Source of the DNA: Duganella sp. CF402
Lineage (GTDB): Bacteria; Pseudomonadota; Gammaproteobacteria; Burkholderiales; Burkholderiaceae_D
Assembly (NCBI RefSeq): GCF_900109645.1
Contig: NZ_FOBG01000001.1
Coordinates: forward strand, 1,674,001 to 1,738,000
DNA length: 64,000 bases
Reading direction: 5' to 3'
Shown: positions 35,106 to 44,297 of the stretch, in pieces
How the letters are laid out: the number at the start of each line of letters is the position of its first letter
Position numbering within the stretch: position 1 is the stretch's first letter
Notes under the pieces: generated by a model
What the model was told of the DNA's origin: nothing
The model's input: the letters and a program-made list of their open reading frames with translations, nothing else
The model's database searches: none
Made by a program: the position numbers and the translations under genes

Positions 35106-38011
35106 TGGATATCGCCTCGCTGATCCCCTCGGCACTGGGGCTGTTCGGCACCGGTCTGAGCCAACACGCGCGGCTGCTGACGCTGGCCAGCGCGCAGGAC
35201 TCGTCATTGCCGGAAGCATTGGTGCCCGAGCGTTTTTCCGGACGCGAAGGCGTCAACGAACTGTATGCGTTTGAAGTCGACGCGCTCAGCACTTCCACCG
35301 ATCTGGCGTTGGACCAGTTCATCGGCGAGGAACTGACCGTCACCCTGCTGCAGGCCGACGGCAGCCGCCGCGCCTGGCACGGCATCTGCACCGAGGCCGC
35401 CTGGCTGGGCGCCGATGGCGGCACGGCGCGCTATCGCCTGTTGCTGGAGCCGGCGCTGGCACTGCTGCGGCTGCGGCGCGACAGCTACATCTTCCAGGAC
35501 AAGAACGTGCAGGACATCGTCACCGAGCTGCTGGCCGATTACCCGCAGCTGCGCTTTGAATTCGACGTCACGCAAACGCTGGAACCGCGCGCCATTTGCA
35601 CTCAGTACCGCGAAAGCGACCTGGAATTTTTGCAGCGTCTGCTGGCCTCGGAAGGCCTGAGCTGGCGCTTCGAGCACGACCAGCCGGACGCGGAATCGAC
35701 CGATGGGCAGGCCAAACACAAACTGGTGATCTTCGACAGCAAGGCCAAAGCGCTCGACATGCCGGGCGGCGCCGAGGTCCGCTTCCACGGCGTGCGCGCC
35801 ACCGACAGCGCCGATGCCATCGACCAGTTTGCCGCGCGGCGGCAGGTGCAGGCCAATGCCGTCAGCATCAGCAGCTGGGACCCGGCGCAATTGCTGGCGC
35901 CGGGCGCCGAGCAACTGTCCTCGCTGGATGCGGGCGAGCTGCCGGCGCTGGCCGTGTACGACGGCGGCGGCGAACGGATCGCCAGCGCCAGCGGCCAGCC
36001 CGAACAAATCAGCCAGCTAATGCTGCAAGCGCTGGAACTAGAGAACAAGGTCTTCGAAGGCGAAGGCGCGGTCCGGCAGTTGGCCGCCGGCCACGCATTT
36101 GCGCTGACCCAGCACGAGCGCTACGTGGACGACAACCGTTTCACCGTGCTGTGGGTGCGGCACGAGGCGCGCAACAACGTGCCGTCGCAAGTCAAAAAAA
36201 TTGGCGACCTGATCGAGGCCGGCACCTATCGCAACAGCTTTGGCTGCGTGCGCGAGGCGGTGGCCATCGTGCCGCGCGCGATTGCCGCGCCGCAGGCGGC
36301 GAACGCGCTGGGACCGCAGACCGCCATCGTGGTCGGCGCCGGCGGTGCGGTGGCGACCACCACGCGCGATCATCAGGTGCGCATCCAGTTTGCCTGGCAG
36401 CGCGGCCAGGGCGCCAATCCCGGCGGCATCGCCCACGATACCGACGCCAAAGGCAGCGCGCCCGGCGACGACAGCAGCGGCACCTGGGTGCGCGTGGCCG
36501 AAGCGCTGGCCGGCCCCAACTGGGGCTCGCAGTTCACGCCGCGCATCGGCACCGAGGTGCTGGTCGACTTCATCGACAACGATATGGACCGGCCGCTGGT
36601 GGTGGCGCAGCTGTACACCGGCGCCGACCAGCCGCCGTACGCGGCCGGCGTGGAATCTGGCGCCAATCACGGCGGCACGCTGTCCGGCATCCACAGCCAC
36701 AACTTCGACGGCGGCGGCTACAACCAGTGGCAGCTGGACGACACGCCCGGCCAGGTGCGCACGCGGCTGGCCACCAGCGGCGCCGCCACGCAGCTCAACC
36801 TAGGCTACCTGATCCAGCAAGCGCCCGGCTCTTCCCAGCGCGGCGCCTATCGCGGCTCCGGCTTTGAATTGCGCACCGACGCCTGGGCGGTGGTGCGCGG
36901 CGCCGAGGGCGTGCTGCTGACCACCAGCGCGCGCGGCGCGCAAGGCAGCGGCGTGGCCTCGACCCAGATGGATGCCGCCGAAGCCGTGCGCGCCCTGCAA
37001 GCGGCGCAGGAACTGGGCAAGGTGCTGGGCGACGTCGCCACCAAGCAGAACGCCCTGCTCAGCAAGGATGCGGCCAAGGCGCAGCAGGACCTGCAGTCAC
37101 GCATCGATCCCAAGGACAAAGGCAAGCACGACAGCGCGGTCAACGGCCAGGAAGCCAGCAAGGCGCAAAGCGGCGCGCGCGTGCTGGATGCGGGCCAGCC
37201 GGTGGAAAAATTCGCCGAGCCGCTGGTGCTGATGGACGCGCCATCCAGCATCAACTGGGCCACGCCGGCATCGACCGTGCTGTTCGCGGGCGAACAGTTG
37301 CACTGGACCTCGCAGGGCGACGCGCACCTGACGGCGGCGCACACCCTGTCCTCGGTGGCGGCCAACGCGGCCGGCTACTTTAGCCAGAACGGCGGCATCC
37401 AGGCCATCGCCGCCAACGGCCCGGTATCACTGCAAGCGCATACCGACCAACTGGAGATCCTGGCCGACAAAGAGGTCAAGATCATCTCGGTCAACGACAG
37501 CATCGAAATCAAGGCCAACCAGAAAATCGTGCTGCAAGCCGGCCAGTCCTCGATCACGCTGGAAGGCGGCGACATCACGTTTGCCTGCCCAGGCAACTTC
37601 ACCGTCAAGGGTGGGCAGCATGTGTTTGATGGCGGCGCCAGCGCCCCTGCGCAGTTGGCGCAGTTGCCGGAAGGCGAACTGCCGCTGGATACCCTGTACC
37701 TGGATCACCGTTATCACGACGATCAACCGGTTGCTGGTGCTGAGTACGTTGTCCGTCTGGCAGATGGAAGTGAACGGAAGGGAAGACTGAATGGCCAAGG
37801 TCGAGCCGTCATTCCCAACGTACCCGGAGGCTCCGCTCAGGTACGTTTTGGTCCCATGCCGGGCGCTTTCGAACGTGTGGACAAAACACCGATGCCCAAT
37901 TACGACCCATCTCCTTCAGATGCGAAGATCAGTAGCCTGATTGAAAAATACTTCACGTCGGATACGGCCGAGGCCATTTCATCCACTTCGCCGGGCAAGG
38001 GACAAGCGTAA
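35105..38011 (+). CDS. vgrG: T6SS spike protein VgrG (module 3) with C-terminal adaptor
   Basis: 968 residues. The gp27-like region carries CTQYRESDLEFLQRLLASEGL. The gp5/OB region has DHQVRIQFAWQRGQG and GTEVLVDFIDNDMDRPLVVAQLYTG, and a DUF2345-like part follows (SSITLEGGDITFACPGNFTVKG). The last ~110 residues (from about 860, LYLDHRYHDDQPVAGAEYVV) form a transthyretin-like extension with RLNGQGRAVIPNVPGG, then a low-complexity end. DNA composition shifts to lower GC at the end, at about 37,720, just where the extension begins. This suggests the extension was exchanged together with the downstream effector. The stop overlaps the effector start. Confidence 0.95.
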   Translation: MDIASLIPSALGLFGTGLSQHARLLTLASAQDSSLPEALVPERFSGREGVNELYAFEVDALSTSTDLALDQFIGEELTVTLLQADGSRRAWHGICTEAAWLGADGGTARYRLLLEPALALLRLRRDSYIFQDKNVQDIVTELLADYPQLRFEFDVTQTLEPRAICTQYRESDLEFLQRLLASEGLSWRFEHDQPDAESTDGQAKHKLVIFDSKAKALDMPGGAEVRFHGVRATDSADAIDQFAARRQVQANAVSISSWDPAQLLAPGAEQLSSLDAGELPALAVYDGGGERIASASGQPEQISQLMLQALELENKVFEGEGAVRQLAAGHAFALTQHERYVDDNRFTVLWVRHEARNNVPSQVKKIGDLIEAGTYRNSFGCVREAVAIVPRAIAAPQAANALGPQTAIVVGAGGAVATTTRDHQVRIQFAWQRGQGANPGGIAHDTDAKGSAPGDDSSGTWVRVAEALAGPNWGSQFTPRIGTEVLVDFIDNDMDRPLVVAQLYTGADQPPYAAGVESGANHGGTLSGIHSHNFDGGGYNQWQLDDTPGQVRTRLATSGAATQLNLGYLIQQAPGSSQRGAYRGSGFELRTDAWAVVRGAEGVLLTTSARGAQGSGVASTQMDAAEAVRALQAAQELGKVLGDVATKQNALLSKDAAKAQQDLQSRIDPKDKGKHDSAVNGQEASKAQSGARVLDAGQPVEKFAEPLVLMDAPSSINWATPASTVLFAGEQLHWTSQGDAHLTAAHTLSSVAANAAGYFSQNGGIQAIAANGPVSLQAHTDQLEILADKEVKIISVNDSIEIKANQKIVLQAGQSSITLEGGDITFACPGNFTVKGGQHVFDGGASAPAQLAQLPEGELPLDTLYLDHRYHDDQPVAGAEYVVRLADGSERKGRLNGQGRAVIPNVPGGSAQVRFGPMPGAFERVDKTPMPNYDPSPSDAKISSLIEKYFTSDTAEAISSTSPGKGQA

Positions 38012-39537
38012 TGAGTCAACATCAGAATCCTCCAGCCGGTTGGACGTGGAGTCAGTTTAAGGCAGTATGTGCCGATGTGGGCAGCTGGACTTGGGGCACC
38101 GTTCAGGGGGTATTTAACGAAAAGGCTAGCATTACGCAGATTATCGTGGATGCTGTGATCGGCATGATTCCGCTCGTGGGCGACGCGACCGCTGTCCGCG
38201 ATCTTATTGCTGTAATCATCGGTTTATCCTCGGATGAGGAAAAGCGTAACTCAAAGTGGGAGTGGATCCTGCTCGTGGTGCTCTTGTTCGCCCTGATACC
38301 GGTCTTCGGTGGCATAGTAAAGGGGACTGGGCGCATCGTCGTCAAGGTAGCCAAGGAAGCCGCCGTTCTAGCTGGCGCAGCCAGAATGGCGCATCTGCGT
38401 GCCGGGGCAATGGAGGTAATCGAGTTTCTTAACCGAATAGGGGTGAAGAATGCCGAGAAGTGGTTGTTATCGCTTCGGATCGCAGATCATACTTCGGAGT
38501 TAATCGGTAAATTCACCCATCTAATGGCTACGCTGGACAACGTGCTGAGCAAAGTACGTCCCAGAATTTCCTCCTTCCCTTCTCTTACAGACCGACTTGA
38601 CTCACTTCGGACTGGATTGGCCAAAGTACGGGATAAAGGTAAAGAGATGATACCGGCCGCGATAAAGGAGTTCGACCAGCAACTGCGTGAAATTCAAGCC
38701 TTTATCCGCTCCGGCGGAGAAACAACTAGCAGGGTAGCATTGCACGAGGTTGCTACTGGACAGCGCGCCACCACACGCGTAGATGAGAGGCGACTGATAG
38801 AAGATGGAGTGCTGCCGGTCAGGAACACACGCGGAGGCTTTAGCCAAAATCCAGCCAAAAAAGCAGATGCCGCAAAAATAAACAAGCTTTACCAGCATGA
38901 GGCTGGCTACCCTGACTTGATGACCTTAGATGCGAATGGGGAGTACAACAAGATTGCGGCTTATGCTGGGAAGATGGTTAATCGTCAGCTGAAGGACGGC
39001 GAACAAGTCTTTCGTTTTTTCGGACCGGCCAGGGTAACACATGGCGTACCGGTGGGCGAAGCCGCCGCTGGCGGAGGGTGGTGGGGAATAGGCCCGGCAC
39101 CGAAGACCGCCAAAGAATGGCGGGAACTCGCGGCAGTCCTTGACAGTTTCAATGGGGATGGCTTCTTTGTTTCGGCTAAGGTAGTGGGAAGTAAAGGTCC
39201 CAAAGCGGTTGTTGGGACCGTGTCCGAACAATTTGGCAAGATACTACCGGGGCAGTATCTCCCCGGTGGTGCCACTCAGGCATTCTTTTATTTGGACAGG
39301 GCGTTTTCCGATGCGCTCACTAAAGCGGGCCAAGCCTTTACGAGAGGGGAAAACGTGGGCAAGATAATCGATACGGCTACAGGACTCGAATTTACTTTTC
39401 ACCGTACTGGATGGAAGGACGCGAACGGCATCTGGGGTTACGTTAGAGGGCCAAGCGCGACCACGACACAGACGGCGCGCGTTGGAACTCGTGAACAAGC
39501 AAGCAAAGAAAATAAAGAGGTAATCATTCATCCATGA
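38011..39537 (+). CDS. T6SS effector with pre-toxin membrane segments and unidentified toxin C-terminus
   Basis: 508 residues, no signal peptide. Two hydrophobic segments (about 43-72, containing IGMIPLVGDATAVRDLIAVI, and 84-104) match the N-terminal layout common in T6SS effectors, where they help translocation. A helical middle follows (about 105-260). The C-terminal ~240 residues (VFRFFGPARVTHGVPVG, GGWWGIGPAPKTAKEWRE, QYLPGGATQAFFYLD) form a compact domain I do not identify. The block order is loosely reminiscent of ADP-ribosyltransferase-like toxins, but I see no convincing catalytic signature. Base composition is clearly lower in GC than the T6SS core. It overlaps the immunity gene by 4 bases. 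Confidence 0.8.
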   Translation: MSQHQNPPAGWTWSQFKAVCADVGSWTWGTVQGVFNEKASITQIIVDAVIGMIPLVGDATAVRDLIAVIIGLSSDEEKRNSKWEWILLVVLLFALIPVFGGIVKGTGRIVVKVAKEAAVLAGAARMAHLRAGAMEVIEFLNRIGVKNAEKWLLSLRIADHTSELIGKFTHLMATLDNVLSKVRPRISSFPSLTDRLDSLRTGLAKVRDKGKEMIPAAIKEFDQQLREIQAFIRSGGETTSRVALHEVATGQRATTRVDERRLIEDGVLPVRNTRGGFSQNPAKKADAAKINKLYQHEAGYPDLMTLDANGEYNKIAAYAGKMVNRQLKDGEQVFRFFGPARVTHGVPVGEAAAGGGWWGIGPAPKTAKEWRELAAVLDSFNGDGFFVSAKVVGSKGPKAVVGTVSEQFGKILPGQYLPGGATQAFFYLDRAFSDALTKAGQAFTRGENVGKIIDTATGLEFTFHRTGWKDANGIWGYVRGPSATTTQTARVGTREQASKENKEVIIHP

Positions 39538-40631
39538 CGCAATCCATCCCCAACAACTTGATCATGTTGCCATCCGATATAGAACGCCGACAAATTTTCT
39601 ATTGGTTGCGGAAACTTAGTTCTGTGACAGCGTGGCGGCGTATTTTTTCATACTATCAAGCGTGGGCTACTGTCGCGGAACAGAGCCTCAGAGAGGCTGA
39701 CGCACAGGGTTGGGCTGATAAAACCGCCGTGCCGGAAAGCCATTATGTACTGATCCTGAAAGGCTTGGCGCACTGCGAAGAAGGGGTCCTACGACTGGCC
39801 AAGGGCGACAAACGGGTATTCAAATTTGACGCGAATGGCGAATTTGCAATGGCAAGGAGCGTTCTATTTCACTGGGCGGAAATGATCACGCGCGTCGCAG
39901 AGGGCGAGAACGTCATCGACGAACAACATACGCCGCTCTGGCTGGAATTTACGCAGGCGCTCACCGCCGTATGCCAAGCCTGGCAAGAATGTGCCGATCA
40001 AATACTCGAACCTAGATATCTCGGTGAACCGGCACCGACCCACTATGGCCCTTGGCTTCAACAAGAACTAAAAACGATGGATTTTCCCTTGGGACCAGAA
40101 AGCGTTCCCGCCCCCGTCGACAACCAGTTTGTCCGCACCAACGATTACGTTCCCTGCTCCGGCATTTGGGAACCTGTCGAGGCTCCCCCTCTTGCCAAGT
40201 CATTGCTACGTAGTTTGTTCACTCGGCCGGATGAGCCTCAAGCTCCGTTTAACATTGCCGGCACAATAAATTATCTGCATGGCGGCTCCAAGTCACCGCA
40301 AATTACTGTGGAGACTGGCGATGATAGCCAAGATATCGATACGGTATGGCGGTTACTGTGGCGCGATGAGCGTTATACCAACAGCCCCGTGCCGGAGTAT
40401 GAGGCTGGATATCGTTTCAACTATCCCAAGCAAGCTGTGGACTCACCACCTGCCGTTTCATCCTCTGACGAAATTATTTGGGGAGAGACCGGCTCGGTGG
40501 CTCCGGTCAGTGGCAAGTGGCTGGTCGAATCTGATATCAAAGCCAGCGTTGTGCTTGTCAAGGGAGAAAAGCTGCCATTACATGACGGCCGCGAAGTGCG
40601 ATGGGTGCTTGCCGAAAGAATTCGACAATAA
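39534..40631 (+). CDS. Immunity protein, Imm71/Imm72-like
   Basis: 365 residues, cytoplasmic. The N-terminal half (IERRQIFYWLRKLSSVTAWRRIF, about 15-45, then the AHCEEGVLRLAKGDKRV block) matches what I recall of Imm71. The C-terminal half (about 230-365, with NYLHGGSKSPQ, TVWRLLWRDER and SGKWLVESD) would be the Imm72-like part. These two families commonly occur together behind T6SS or polymorphic toxin genes. The gene overlaps the effector end by 4 bases, which supports a cognate pair. A related but broken gene lies at 43488-44211. Confidence 0.75.
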   Translation: MTQSIPNNLIMLPSDIERRQIFYWLRKLSSVTAWRRIFSYYQAWATVAEQSLREADAQGWADKTAVPESHYVLILKGLAHCEEGVLRLAKGDKRVFKFDANGEFAMARSVLFHWAEMITRVAEGENVIDEQHTPLWLEFTQALTAVCQAWQECADQILEPRYLGEPAPTHYGPWLQQELKTMDFPLGPESVPAPVDNQFVRTNDYVPCSGIWEPVEAPPLAKSLLRSLFTRPDEPQAPFNIAGTINYLHGGSKSPQITVETGDDSQDIDTVWRLLWRDERYTNSPVPEYEAGYRFNYPKQAVDSPPAVSSSDEIIWGETGSVAPVSGKWLVESDIKASVVLVKGEKLPLHDGREVRWVLAERIRQ

Positions 40632-40639
40632 AACCCACG

Positions 40640-41675
40640 CTGATGATCTTCCGCCGCGAGGCAAAGGAGCTGGAGATGCCGGGCGGCGCCGAGCTGCCCT
40701 TCCACGGCGTGCGCGCCAACGACAACGGCGACGCCATCGACCAGTACGCCGCGCGGCGGCAAGTGCGGGCCAACGCCGTCAGCACCAGCAGTTGGGTCCC
40801 GGCGCAACTCCTGGTCCGGTGCGGAACAACTGTCGTCGCTGGATGCGGGCGAGCTGCCGGCGCTGGCCGTGTACGACGGTGGCGGCGAACGGATTGCCAG
40901 CGCCAGCGGCCAGCCCGAACAAATCAGCCAGCTGATGCTGCAGGCGCTGGAACTGGAGAACAAGGTCTTCGAAGGCGAAGGCGCGGTCCGGCAGTTGGCC
41001 GCCGGCCACGCATTTGCGCTGACCCAGCACGAGCGCTACGTCGACGACAACCGTTTCACCGTGCTGTGGGTGCGGCACGAGGCGCGCAACAACGTGCCGT
41101 CGCAAGTCAAAAAAATTGGCGACCTGATCGAGGCCGGCACCTACCGCAACAGCTTCGGCTGCGTTCGCGAGGCGGTGGCCATCGTGCCGCGCGCGATTGC
41201 CGCGCCGCAGGCGGCGACCGCGCTGGGACCGCAGACCGCCATCGTGGTCGGCGCCGGCGGTGCGGTGGCGACCACCATGCGCGATCATCAGGTGCGCATC
41301 CAGTTCGCCTGGCAGCGCGGCCAGGGCGCCAATCCCGGCGGCATCGCCCACTACACCGACGCCAAGGGCAGCGCGCCCGGCGACTGCTGGTCGACTTCAT
41401 CGACAACGATATGGACCGGCCGCTGGTGGTGGCGCAGCTGTACACTGGCAGCGACCAGCCGCCGTACGCGGCCGGCGTGGAATCTGGCGCCAATCACGGC
41501 GGCACGCTATCCGGCATCCACAGCCACAACTTCGACGGCGGCGGCTACAACCAGTGGCAGTTGGACGACACGCCGGGCCAGGTGCGCACACGGCTGGCCA
41601 CCAGCAGCGCCGCGACGCAGCTCAACCTGGGCTACCTGATCCAGCAGGCGCCCGGCTCGGCCCAGCGCGGCGCGT
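40640..41675 (+). pseudogene. Internal vgrG fragment, near-identical copy of 35730-36845
   Basis: About 1.04 kb is a direct copy of the middle of vgrG3 (from the GAEVRFHGV block through the OB domain to AQRGA), with long stretches of identity. It lacks both ends. It is broken by a net 2-base loss near 40815 and by an 88-base deletion near 41390 (the counterpart of 36470-36557), so it cannot encode VgrG. At 41675 it is fused directly to an IS3-family transposase fragment. It is the remnant of a duplicated vgrG-effector module. Confidence 0.92.
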
Positions 41676-42170
41676 AAAGTGTGGGTCACTGACATCACGT
41701 ATTTGCGCACGTATGAAGGCTGGCTTTACCTCGCAGTCGTTTTGGATCTGTTCTCGCGGCAGGTGATCGGTTGGTCGATGAGTTCAAGTATTGATCGTGA
41801 CCTGGCAATGAACGCCTTGCTAATGGCAGTGTGGCGCCGCCAGCCAACTGACGAAGTCATGGTTCATTCAGATCAAGGCAGCCAGTTCAGCAGTTACGAC
41901 TGGCGTGACTTCCTTGCTGCACATGGGCTCGTTCAAAGCATGAGCCGGCGCGGGAACTGTCACGACAATGCCGTGGCGGAGAGTTTCTTCCAGCTTCTGA
42001 AGCGGGAGCGCATACGACGCAGAATCTATTCAACCAGGGACGAGGCCAGGCAGGATGTCTTCGACTATATCGAGATGTTCTACAATCCGAAGCGTCGTCA
42101 CGGATTTAATGAAAAGCTGTCGCCAATCGAGTTCGAAAAGCGGCATTCTTTACTGCTGCGGAATGTCTAG
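41676..42170 (+). mobile_element. IS3-family insertion sequence remnant (transposase OrfB C-terminal part)
   Basis: The reading frame encodes the rve catalytic core of an IS3-family OrfB: VWVTDITYLRTYEGWLYLAVVLD gives Asp5, VHSDQGSQF gives Asp65 and NAVAESFF gives Glu101, i.e. the D-D-35-E triad spacing. The frame ends RRHGFNEKLSPIEFEKR, as in intact members. The N-terminal half of OrfB, all of OrfA and any left terminal repeat are missing because the vgrG fragment abuts it at about 41675. I see no right terminal repeat or target duplication. Non-autonomous remnant. Confidence 0.88.
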
Positions 42171-42339
42171 GGGAATGGTGGCGATTCAGTCCGTAGTGCT
42201 CGATAATGATGAAGATGGAATTTTGAAAGCGCTGGTCATTGATCAAGAAAGCCACACGATCAAATTTCGGTGGCTGACCCATCCGGACGACAAGGAGCAT
42301 CAGATAAGCCTCGTAGATGACAAATTCTTACTTCAATAA
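42163..42339 (+). CDS. Small hypothetical protein
   Basis: 58 residues from the first ATG, or 54 from the ATG at 42175. It is acidic and soluble (VAIQSVVLDNDEDGILKALVIDQES), with no recognisable motif. The start overlaps the end of the IS remnant frame and the end overlaps the next gene by 23 bases. It could be the tail of a lost effector or immunity gene; coding status is uncertain. Confidence 0.4.
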   Translation: MSRGMVAIQSVVLDNDEDGILKALVIDQESHTIKFRWLTHPDDKEHQISLVDDKFLLQ

Positions 42340-42976
42340 TTTAAGACGAGCCATAGCATGCCTGGCGCTGTTGGGGATAGGTACAGCAACCCACGCCGCG
42401 TCGCTTGCAGCCACGCCGGTCGATTTAGGCTATTTGCGGGCCCAGCATTTGCGGACCGATGGTGATCTGGTAAGCGCTCAAATGGTTCATGACCAGCGCG
42501 GCGAGCATGTTCTTGTCCTTAGCCGCAAAGCAGGTCCTTCATCCACGGCACCAGGCGCTAAGCGGATAGAGCGCATCGCGCTTCAGGCGGCTTACTATTC
42601 GCAACGGAACAGCGTGTGGGAAGAGGACTGGACGGTCCGGGACTTTGTTGATTGTCCCGGGTTGGACGCGGCCGCTGATTTCTTCACCTCGGCACTGAGC
42701 GTCACCGATATTAACAGCGACGGCACGGCGGAAGTCACCATACCGTATAAACTGTTTTGCGGGGGCGGTGTGGATTCCTACACTGTGAAGGTGATCTTGC
42801 GAGAAGGTCCGCTGAAACTCGCCATTCGCGGCGAGTCCGAGGTCAGGCTGCCCGGCCAGGCGCCCTTCGGTGGCGGGCATCAGCTTGATAGACGGCTGTT
42901 GACACAGCCTTACAAACTTTATCGGGAACACTTGGAAAAAGTATGGCGGACAGTTTCGGTAGATACGCGACGATGA
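42317..42976 (+). CDS. Exported protein, possible M949_RS01915-like family
   Basis: 219 residues with a signal peptide (AIACLALLGIGTATHAA, cleavage near residue 27). The mature part contains WEEDWTVRDFVDCPGLD and VTDINSDGTAEVTIPYKLFCGGG, an acidic Asp/Asn-rich turn resembling a calcium-type loop. I associate these blocks, from memory and with low certainty, with the M949_RS01915 family named for surface polysaccharide biosynthesis, though T6SS-linked copies are also plausible immunity or accessory proteins. The next gene overlaps its stop by 4 bases, so the two are co-expressed. Confidence 0.6.
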   Translation: MTNSYFNNLRRAIACLALLGIGTATHAASLAATPVDLGYLRAQHLRTDGDLVSAQMVHDQRGEHVLVLSRKAGPSSTAPGAKRIERIALQAAYYSQRNSVWEEDWTVRDFVDCPGLDAAADFFTSALSVTDINSDGTAEVTIPYKLFCGGGVDSYTVKVILREGPLKLAIRGESEVRLPGQAPFGGGHQLDRRLLTQPYKLYREHLEKVWRTVSVDTRR

Positions 42977-43491
42977 TGAAACCGTCAGTTGCGAGCACAT
43001 CACCGCGCCGCAGCATCATGCTGGGCCTGCTGGCGATGTCCATCCTGCTGGTTGCTCAAACGGTACCCGCAGCCCAAGCGGAGACGGGAATTCAACAAGT
43101 GCAACAGCTGATACGTACCTTTCGCGCCGCGCACGACACCAATGCGATAGCGGAAGCCATCTCGCTGGCTGATCAGCTTTCTGCCCGCCGGTCATCGCGG
43201 GTGCGCGCTCTTTGGCAGGAAATTATTCGCGCGCTGGATGCCGAGATCGTTCCAGAGTTCGATAGCGCCGGCCTTCCCTCGCTTAACGTCGCCCCACCGC
43301 CAGAGTCTGGCCTGCCGGCCGGTGTTGCGCCCGACAGTATCGCGGACCCGGCGATGCGCGCGGCCTACAAGCAGGCGCTGGCAGAAAATGCGTTACGATT
43401 GCAGCGCTACCAATATCAACGTCAACTGCATGAACAGATGGAACGCGCAAAAGCCGGCTTAAAGAATTTACCAGTGACGGGAAGCCTGTGA
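42973..43491 (+). CDS. Small exported protein of unknown function
   Basis: 172 residues from the first of two adjacent ATGs at 42973, which overlaps the previous stop; an open frame 30 bases upstream is less likely. A signal peptide (LGLLAMSILLVAQTVPAAQA) is followed by a helical, Gln/Arg/Ala-rich mature protein (IQQVQQLIRTFRAAHDTNAIAEAI; YQYQRQLHEQMERAKAG). No family is recognised. The stop overlaps the start of the broken immunity gene, so these three form one transcript, probably the back end of an effector module whose toxin gene has been lost. Confidence 0.6.
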   Translation: MMKPSVASTSPRRSIMLGLLAMSILLVAQTVPAAQAETGIQQVQQLIRTFRAAHDTNAIAEAISLADQLSARRSSRVRALWQEIIRALDAEIVPEFDSAGLPSLNVAPPPESGLPAGVAPDSIADPAMRAAYKQALAENALRLQRYQYQRQLHEQMERAKAGLKNLPVTGSL

Positions 43492-44211
43492 CTGACAACA
43501 ATGCGCCAGCCGACGGGCGGGATGAGGGACTGCCGACGGACCTCGAACGGCAGAAAATTTTCTTCTGGCTTAAGAAACTCAGTTCGGTTACTGCATGGCG
43601 TCGCGTTCTTGAACACTATGAGGCTTGGGCCACTGCAATCAAAGACAGCTTGCACGTTGCACAGCAAAATGGCTGGGATGATAAAACTTCGCTGCCGCAA
43701 GCCGAATACGAACGCATCACGGAGGGCCTTGAACACTGCAAGGAAGCAGTCGCGCGTCTGAGCAAGGGCGATAACCGATCATTGGTTCGCCTGTCATCTT
43801 GCGCGACATTTATCGGACCAGCCGGAAGTGCCGGCGTTCCAGGTGCGCACCGGCATCACCGCCCGCAGCGGCGAGTCCCCGCCACGCGCTGGCGTTTACA
43901 TCAGTCAGGACGATGCGAACGCCGCACCGCAATTTGCCTGGCCCGAGCAAGATCGTGGACAGTTGACCGACAGCAGCACCTTTAACGATGTCGGTCTCGC
44001 CGCGCTGCACGCGATTGGCCGCGATGGGCTATGGTTCGACGAACAAAAAATGTATGCGTTTGCAGTAGAGGCCGGCATTCGGCATCCTTCATCGCCACAG
44101 GGGGTGATCTCGCCAGGCAGCGCTTCTTCAGCACTTGCCATCCTTGCCCATGCCACGCGGCCGTGCGACTGGTACTATGTCGAGATAATGTCCGAAAGCG
44201 AACGGCGCTAA
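43488..44211 (+). pseudogene. Frameshifted Imm71-like immunity gene
   Basis: The first ~100 codons (LERQKIFFWLKKLSSVTAWRRVLEHYEAWATA, then EHCKEAVARLSKGDNRS) parallel the N-terminus of the immunity protein at 39534. After about 43785 the meaningful frame moves by +1, where PAFQVRTGITARSGESPPRAG, QLTDSSTFNDVGLAAL and RPCDWYYVEI continue to the stop at 44211. The original frame instead reads into Arg/Pro-rich nonsense and stops at 43985. The central ~130 residues of the related intact gene also seem to be missing. So this is a deleted and frameshifted immunity gene, unless translation slips. Confidence 0.75.
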
Positions 44212-44297
44212 CGTTCATTTTCGTACAGTTTGGGGCCAGAAACTGCGTGGCACGGGAGTTGCACTGAGCACTGCATTCACACTGCGGAGGTCACAAC

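Noticed and set aside
42163..42180. Right terminal repeat of the IS3 remnant
   Set aside because: No inverted terminal repeat or target duplication can be recognised, and the left end is missing for comparison.
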